A stretch of DNA of 64,000 nt from Cryptomeria japonica (taxonomy: Eukaryota; Streptophyta; Pinopsida; Cupressales; Cupressaceae), in assembly GCF_030272615.1 (NCBI RefSeq), contig NC_081414.1, positions 761,201,148 to 761,265,147 on the forward strand. The letters run 5' to 3'. The notes below the pieces were generated by a model, which worked only from the letters and a program-made list of their open reading frames with translations, ran no database searches and was not told the origin of the DNA. A program made the position numbers and the translations under genes. Shown here one piece after another: positions 59,856-64,000 of this stretch (position 1 is the first letter of the stretch; each line of letters opens with the position of its first letter).

Positions 59856-61471
59856 AGAACTCTGAGGTATGCAAGATTGAATCATTCTGAAAATCAGATT
59901 ATTAGTGATAAGAATAAAGGTGTGATGACTAGAAGAAGGTTAGCTACTGAAGAAGTATGTTTGATTTCTAAAGTTGAACCTAAATATGTTACTGAAGCTT
60001 GTAAAGATGAAAGTTCGATGAAAGCTATGGAAGAAGAACTAGATCAAATTGAAAAGAATAACACTTGGGAACTTGTGCCTAAACCTAAGGATAAGAATGT
60101 TATTGGTACTAAATGGGTATTCAGAAACAAGTTGAATGAAATCGATGAAGTTGTCAGAAATAAAGCTAGACTAGTTTGCAAAGGATACTCACAGCAAGAA
60201 GGAATTGATTATGAAGAGACTTGAAATTGTTAGACTGTTGCTTGCTTATGCAGCTTATAAATATTTCAAGGTATATTAGATGGATGTCAAATTAGCCTTT
60301 TTGAATGGTGATCTAGAGGAAGAGGTTTACATTGAACAACCTAATGGAGTTTCATTCTCAGATGATGGAAACATGGTATGTAAGTTGAAGAAATCTCTTT
60401 ATGGACTGAAACAAGCTCCTAGAGTCGGGTATGCTAGACTAGATAAATACTTGTTGAAATTGGGATTTACTAAAGGTACTACTAACAGTAATTTGTATTT
60501 CAAGATAGAAAATGATAATATTCAGATTGTTGAAGTCTTTATTGATGATATTATCTTTGGTGGTGATGATGACTTGAGCATGAAGTTTGTTGGTGATATG
60601 CAGAAAAAATTTGAGATGTCTATGATTGGTGAGATAAAATTCTTCTTAGGTTTGCAGATTGCACAGACAGGGAAAGGTATATTCATATCTCAAACTAAGT
60701 ATGTGAAGGAATTGTTGAAGAAGTTTGGATTAGATTACTCCAAACCAGTTGGAACTCCTATGGTGACCGGATGTAAATTGTCTAAAAATGATGAATCTTT
60801 GAAAGCTAATCAGAGTTTGTACAAATCTATGGTTGGTGGATTGCTATATTTTACTCAGACTAGGCCTGGCATTATGCATGTTGTGTGTATGGCTGTTAGA
60901 TATCAAGTTGATCTGAAAGAGATTCATAGAACTATTGTTAAGAGGATATTTAGATATCTAAAGGGAACTATGGATTATGATTTATGGTACCCGAGGAATG
61001 ATGACTTCATGTTGTGTGCCTACACTGATGCTAACTGGGCTGGTGATGTAAAAGAGCACTAACGGTGGAGCATTCTTTTTGGGTAAGATGTTGGTTTCAT
61101 GGGCTAGCAAGAAACAAGACTCAGTGTCCCTATCTATTGTTGAAGCTGAGTACATTACTTATGCTAGTAATTGCACTCAGATGGTTTGGATGAAGCAAAT
61201 GCTGAAAGATATGAGAGTTATTCATGATGAGCCTACTGTTATATACTGCGATAATTCTAGTGCTATCAACATGTCAAAGAATCCGGTGCAACATTCGAAG
61301 ACTAAGCATATATCAATCAAATATCATTACTCGAAAGAACAAGTCAGTGAAGAGAAGGTGAAGTTGGAGTATGTATCTACAAAGGAACAGATAGCTGATA
61401 TTTTCACCAAGCCTTTTCCTGTAGATACATTTGTCTATTTGAGACAAATTAGGGGTATCCACCCCTCCTAA
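59856..61471 (+). pseudogene. Copia reverse transcriptase and RNase H
   Basis: RT begins near 60,010 (MKAMEEELDQIEKNNTWELV; VIGTKWVFRNKLNE; QQEGIDYEET). At about 60,220 a small deletion removes the expected FAPVARLEAI block and shifts frame. From 60,280 the fold resumes (MDVKLAFLNGDLEEEVYIEQP; LKKSLYGLKQAPR) with the catalytic box FIDDIIFGG (60,538-60,563) intact, then the thumb (FFLGLQI). A stop at 61,060-61,062 lies at the start of RNase H, which continues to 61,471 (VSWASKKQDSVSLSIVEAEY; IYCDNSSAINMSKNPVQHSK; TKEQIADIFTKP). Confidence 0.9.
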
Positions 61472-61607
61472 TGAGAACTAGATGCATTCAGTTGCATCGA
61501 TCCGGTGGATTTCAGAGTCTTATTCTTCTACCTGGATTGATGATTTGGTGTTGCTCCTCTGCTGGAGTAGTCTGTGTTTTGGGGAGAGAGATTTGTGTTT
61601 CATATTC

Positions 61608-61795
61608 AAAGGGGGAGAATAAGTTTGATTATCTGATTTGAGATCTTTGGCATTGATGTCAAAGGGGGAGAGAGGTCATGTGAAAAACTGCTTTATCTAT
61701 CTTGATCTTAGGGGGAGTTTGTTGGTGATGTTTTTGTTCTTTGCATTGATTGTTTTTCACATTCATATGTTGCCATCAATGCCAAAGGGGGAGAT
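61608..61795 (+). promoter_or_regulatory. Array of polypurine tracts before the Copia 3' LTR
   Basis: AAAGGGGGAGA-type tracts occur at 61,608-61,618, 61,661-61,670, 61,708-61,718 (TTAGGGGGAG) and 61,784-61,795; the last abuts the 3' LTR and is the primer for plus-strand synthesis. Repeated tracts of this kind are a described trait of Sirevirus-type Copia elements. Confidence 0.8.
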
Positions 61796-63077
61796 TGTTG
61801 GATATGGTTTGTCATTGTTGTTTCTAAGATATGTTGTTGTCATTGTTGCTGCTAAGATATGTTGTTGTCATTGATGTCAACATATTCCTGTGATTTATCC
61901 TGGTGTGATTAGTAAGATTTTATGATCCGATTTTGTAGTTTGATTTTGTTGATAACTGTTTTGCAGAGGTTGATATTTCCTCCGATACATTCCGATGTGA
62001 TCAAATCTTGTGTTGGGACTTTAGAATATTGTTTTGGTTGGTCTTGTGTATCTTCATTTCAGATCGTCTGTGGTTTGGTGCTCCGCAAGTTATCTTTCTT
62101 CGTGACAATTGTTGATTGGTTGTGTTCTTGAGCTTCTAGACGTTGACATATGAAGATTTGAAAAGTGGTGTTGGTGCAACTGTTTCAGATGATTCTAACA
62201 TGTTTGTTGGTGTTTCATAGTCGTGCCTTATTTGTTTTGGCGATCTGCATTGATCAGTGTGTAAGTTTTTGGTGGTTTTCATCAACCGGTATTGATTTTC
62301 ATGTTATACGGTTTCTGGTGGTGTAGCATCTTGCGGTTGATCTTGGTGTGATTTCCGATGGAGTTGTGCATTTGGGAATTTGATTTAGGATCTTGCTATG
62401 CTATGTGAATCATTATATTGGTTCAATGGTTGATCTGTGTATTGTGTGATGTAATTTTGTAATTAAGAGTTGAGGGTTTAGCCGACCTTGTTATCAAAGT
62501 TGATGAACTGTATATATAAATGAGATATTCATGTAGTTTGGGTGTCGATGTTGTGTTTGCATTATAAGACAAGTGTATGTGCGAACAAGTGATTAATCAT
62601 TCGGTATTGAGGTTGAGGTGAGATTGGTGTTGCAAGGCAGACATTTGTGCTTAACCGGAACTGTAATCAAGCATTTGGAGATGTTATTCTTTCAGTTCAT
62701 TTCTTCCGAATTGTGGTCTGAATCTTATTGTAAGTCAGTGAGATTTCCCAGAGGGTTGTAGTCTTCCGGGCAAATATCTTTTGAGCAGTGAGCTCTAGGC
62801 AGTGTCTGAATGCATGTGCATTCCCCATTCTGATATTTTCACATACTACTGCAAAATATCTTCTTACTGTGGGTAGGTACCCCACGTTTTTCCCTTAACC
62901 AAGTTTTCCACATCAAAAATCTTGGTGTCGTGTTGTGTTGTCAATTTGTTTATCTATTTATTGTTGTAATTTGGTAGATCTATTATTGTGCTTAAAGTTT
63001 TATGATTCAATGAAAACTGATTCCCCCCCGCTCAAACCCCCCTCCCCCTCAATCTTCCTTCTTGGCTAATGCTAACA
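61796..63077 (+). repeat. 3' LTR of the Copia element
   Basis: Homologous to 55,997-57,254 and ends GCTAACA followed by the TSD GAGTC. It is longer mainly because a 28-bp segment is tandemly duplicated (61,821-61,848; 61,849-61,876). Confidence 0.92.
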
Positions 63078-63082
63078 GAGTC

Positions 63083-63719
63083 TACACATACTAAAGGAAA
63101 ACAAGGCATGTAAGGGAAACAACCACCCAAAAAGTAATGTTTCAACCCTCAATCACATCATACATTTGTAACAAAAAAAAAATGGAAAATGGTTCTCATC
63201 AAAAACTAATGAAATGTTTATTTCTACGAGACAAAAATCATGTTTTCTAACCAAATTTTGCCTACATGATTAAAGACAAGGAAAATTACACAATGTCATA
63301 CATGTTAAACACCAACATTGAGACATAAAAAAATAAACATACAGATCATCCTAAATGTATAATCCAAGTTCCAATTGTCACTAGTCATATTGCCAAGTTT
63401 ACATATAAGAACTCGAATGTTCTAAATTACACACTTTTAAAAGAGAACAATAGATAATTCACTCCAGCTACTACATCATAAGATCCTTGGACATGCTCTA
63501 ATATATTCCAAAAAATTAGTGGGCTCATTTGGTGGTTCAACAACTCTGAACCATGTGAAAACCTAACCCTCTCGATTAAGAGACCGCTAACTAGGTAATC
63601 ATTCAACAGACATCACACACAAGATAGTCTAAATATATACAAATCCACATAAATGAATCCAAAATACATTATCCATACACATCCATATGATCAAATGTAA
63701 GCATGATAATAGTATCAAT
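63083..63719. other. Intergenic, nothing recognised
   Basis: AT-rich sequence between the Copia element and the terminal tandem repeat. No coding remnant or repeat partner seen. A partial copy of the 67-bp repeat unit lies near 63,633-63,665. Confidence 0.5.
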
Positions 63720-63922
63720 ATAAGATGAACCCAAATATATACAAATCCACAAGCATGAAGAAAAAATGTATTCATAACCCTTAAATATAAGATGAACCCA
63801 AACATATACAAATCCACAAGCATGAATAAATAATATATTCATAAACCTTAAATATAAGATGAACCCAAATATATACAAATCCACAAGCATGAATAAAAAA
63901 TATATTCATTAGCCTTAATGGC
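63720..63922. repeat. 67-bp tandem repeat, three copies
   Basis: The unit starts ATAAGATGAACCC at 63,720, 63,787 and 63,854 and contains ATACAAATCCACAAGCATGAA and ATTCATAA-type ends. Copies differ by a few substitutions. The similar minus-strand frames here (CGFVYIWVHLI repeated) are translations of the repeat, not genes. Confidence 0.9.
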
Positions 63923-64000
63923 ATTCCACAAAAGATATTATCAATAAGTATAATCATAGTATCATTACAAAATGAGTCCAAATTTAATACCAATAACATA

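Larger units (their letters stand above)
55997..63077 (+). mobile_element. Ty1/Copia element, structurally complete
   Basis: A 7,081-bp element with a GAGTC duplication on both sides (55,992-55,996; 63,078-63,082), LTRs of 1258 and 1282 bp, a TGGTATCAGAGC primer site two bases inside the 5' LTR, and polypurine tracts before the 3' LTR. Domain order is gag, protease, integrase, RT, RNase H, which defines Copia. Several repeated AAAGGGGGAG tracts before the 3' LTR recall Sirevirus elements, although no env-like ORF is present. Stops, a small deletion and a catalytic substitution inactivate the genes, yet long frames survive, so this is the youngest recognisable large element in the window. Confidence 0.93.

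Noticed and set aside
63720-63922. CRISPR-like array
   Set aside because: Repeats are directly tandem without unique spacers, and the DNA is plant nuclear.
63629-63999. Three minus-strand frames with repeated CGFVYIWVHLI
   Set aside because: They are readings of the 67-bp tandem repeat.

Overview
The window is nuclear DNA from a land plant. It is AT-rich, has one host gene with a single GT-AG intron, and is otherwise filled with old, nested plant-type retroelements (Ty3/Gypsy of Tat-like organisation, Ty1/Copia, L1-type LINEs). The gene spacing and the depth of decayed nested insertions suggest a large gymnosperm or conifer genome, but this is inference from style; no lineage-specific marker was identified.

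Layout. 1-4.2 kb: one intact host gene on the minus strand, a two-exon cytochrome P450 of 516 codons that most resembles CYP703, the fatty-acid in-chain hydroxylase of sporopollenin (pollen wall) synthesis. 4.2-8.1 kb: intergenic. 8.1-11.4 kb: an LTR-like sequence, a scrap of leader or gag, and remnants of minus-strand coding sequence. 11,361-30,222: a Tat-like Gypsy element (TSD GAGTG, LTRs of 1194 and 1170 bp) with gag/PR, a G-patch, RT, two RNase H domains, integrase, and an antisense plant-mobile-domain gene between pol and the 3' LTR. Its first RNase H is split by a 7.6 kb insertion (15,916-23,560; TSD TCCTC) that carries a long decayed minus-strand gene of unknown family. 30.2-32.2 kb: a tandem pair of the repeat into which the Gypsy inserted; the second copy keeps the empty target site. 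32.2-42.9 kb: mostly unannotatable, with one LINE ORF1-only fragment.

42.9-55.9 kb is a stratigraphic stack. One AT-rich dispersed repeat is split by a solo LTR (TSD AAAAA), an ORF1-only LINE derivative (16-bp TSD), itself split by a 931-bp TIR element (TSD CTTGC), and a 7 kb L1-type LINE on the minus strand. The same repeat also holds a 700-bp palindromic TA/TATG/CATA microsatellite. An uninterrupted paralogue at 55.3-55.9 kb shows most of these sites empty. 55,997-63,077: a structurally complete Copia element (TSD GAGTC, tRNA-Met-type PBS, four polypurine tracts) with inactivated genes. The window ends with a 67-bp tandem repeat.

Every transposon gene seen is broken; only the P450 looks functional. 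No RNA gene or CRISPR array was found. The most unusual items are the 7.6 kb insertion with TG/CA ends but no recognisable LTRs, the ORF1-only LINE family (comparable to mammalian HAL1), and the antisense plant-mobile-domain gene carried by the Gypsy element.
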